Shown piece by piece: positions 4,491 through 5,102 of a stretch of 5,102 nt of DNA. Origin of the DNA: Candidatus Avimicrobium faecavium. Lineage in GTDB: Bacteria > Bacillota > Clostridia > Oscillospirales > Ruminococcaceae. The notes under the pieces were generated by a model. It worked only from the letters and a program-made list of their open reading frames with translations, made no database searches and was not told the DNA's origin. The translations under genes were made by a program, and so were the position numbers. The stretch is from positions 1 through 5,102 of the forward strand of contig CAJFQR010000091.1 in assembly GCA_904419105.1 (NCBI GenBank), in the 5' to 3' direction. How positions within the stretch are numbered: the stretch's first letter is position 1; the number at the start of each line of letters is the position of its first letter.

Positions 4491-5102
4491 TATCGAAGAA
4501 AAAGCTGAAAAAGCGGCAGCTTGCCGGCAAAGGGCGGATAGCGGAACGGCGGGTCCAGCCGGGCCGGGCGGAGCAGCAGCGATTTTTTGTGGGAAAAGGT
4601 CTCAAAGCCGGTGCGGCCATGATAGGCACCGATGCCGCTTTCGCCGACGCCGCCGAAGGGCAGGCGGGTGGAGGAGAGGTGCAGCACACAGTCGTTGACG
4701 CAGCCGCCGCCAAAGGAGACGGTGCGCTCCACCTGCTGCACCCGGCCGGCACTGCGGGTGAAGAGATAGAGGGCCAGCGGTTTTGGCCGGCGGCGGATAC
4801 AGGCCAGTGCCTGGTCCAGATCGTCATATCGCACCACTGGCAGCAATGGCCCGAAGATCTCCTCCTGCATCAGCGGCGACCGGTCGGAGAGGTCGGCATC
4901 GATCAGTGTAAGCTCGATCTTGTACCGCCGGGCATCGGTCCTCCCACCGGACAATATCCGGTCACCGGCAGGGATCATTGCCGCCAGCCGGTCAAAGTGC
5001 CGCCGATTGACGATGCGGGGATATTCGGCGTTCGCCAGCATATCCGGCCCGTAAAACCGGTCGGCCGCGTCCTCAATCTCCCGAACCAGCCGGTCGGCCA
5101 CC
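4490..5102 (-). CDS. Aldehyde dehydrogenase, class 3 type (C-terminal 203 residues; N-terminus off the window)
   Basis: NAD(P)-dependent oxidation of an aldehyde to its acid. Only the C-terminal part is visible; the frame is open to the right edge, and family members of about 450 residues put the Rossmann half and catalytic Cys outside. The GTG at 5101 is an internal Val codon, not a start. Family features are HFDRLAAMI followed by a GGRTD-type turn, the MQEEIFGPLLPVV segment whose Glu-Glu-Ile-Phe-Gly-Pro holds the nicotinamide ribose, KPLALYLFT, then GGCVNDCVLHL and RLPFGGVGESGIGAYHGRTG leading to FETFSHKKSLL. The Gly-Ala-Tyr-His-Gly and Phe-Ser-His-Lys signatures are typical of class 3 (fatty and aromatic aldehyde) enzymes, as is the C-terminal DPPFRYPPF tail. 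The gene precedes and is coupled to the nitroreductase. Substrate is not readable. Confidence 0.93.
   Translation of the reverse strand, partial: VADRLVREIEDAADRFYGPDMLANAEYPRIVNRRHFDRLAAMIPAGDRILSGGRTDARRYKIELTLIDADLSDRSPLMQEEIFGPLLPVVRYDDLDQALACIRRRPKPLALYLFTRSAGRVQQVERTVSFGGGCVNDCVLHLSSTRLPFGGVGESGIGAYHGRTGFETFSHKKSLLLRPARLDPPFRYPPFAGKLPLFQLFLR

Noticed and set aside
3898..4698. Plus-strand open frame of 266 codons opposite nitroreductase and aldehyde dehydrogenase
   Set aside because: It crosses two well-supported genes and begins inside the terminator region. The translation shows no family features.

Overview
The window reads as chromosomal DNA from a GC-rich, low-redundancy Gram-positive, most likely a gut-type Clostridia (Oscillospiraceae-like) bacterium. 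The basis is strong AGGAGG-type ribosome binding sites, TTG starts used with good Shine-Dalgarno spacing, promoters of the sigma-A type, and the protein families present. The lineage is an inference from style and content; no marker gene fixes it.

Layout, left to right. (1) Positions 1-891, minus strand: an RsmB/NOP-type rRNA (cytosine-C5) methyltransferase, RsmF-like, with its TTG start inside the window and its C-terminal part off the left edge. (2) Positions 892-1129: an AT-rich divergent control region. It has a good promoter for the methyltransferase, two candidate promoters for the rightward operon, a perfect 8-bp direct repeat with an 11-bp period, several dyads, and a hairpin just upstream of the sigma gene's ribosome binding site. 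(3) Positions 1130-1657 and 1672-3840, plus strand: a two-gene operon of an ECF-type sigma factor and a 722-residue single-pass membrane protein. The latter has a short helical cytoplasmic N-terminus, one transmembrane helix, about 250 residues of acidic, Pro/Ala/Ser/Glu-rich low-complexity linker, and a C-terminal domain like the secreted beta-propeller family (PF09826 type). This is the layout expected of a trans-envelope anti-sigma factor whose extracellular propeller is the sensor. (4) Positions 3841-3909: a bidirectional intrinsic terminator between convergent operons. (5) Positions 3910-4476 and 4490-5102, minus strand: a nitroreductase-family flavoprotein translationally coupled behind a class-3 aldehyde dehydrogenase, whose N-terminal half and catalytic cysteine lie off the right edge.

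How they work together. The sigma factor and propeller protein very probably form one signalling unit: the membrane protein holds the sigma factor until something outside the cell changes the propeller or linker. The ligand, the regulon and the release mechanism cannot be read from this sequence. The nitroreductase and aldehyde dehydrogenase look like one redox or detoxification operon. The methyltransferase is housekeeping and is linked to the sigma operon only through the shared divergent promoter region. The sigma/anti-sigma propeller unit is the part most worth attention.
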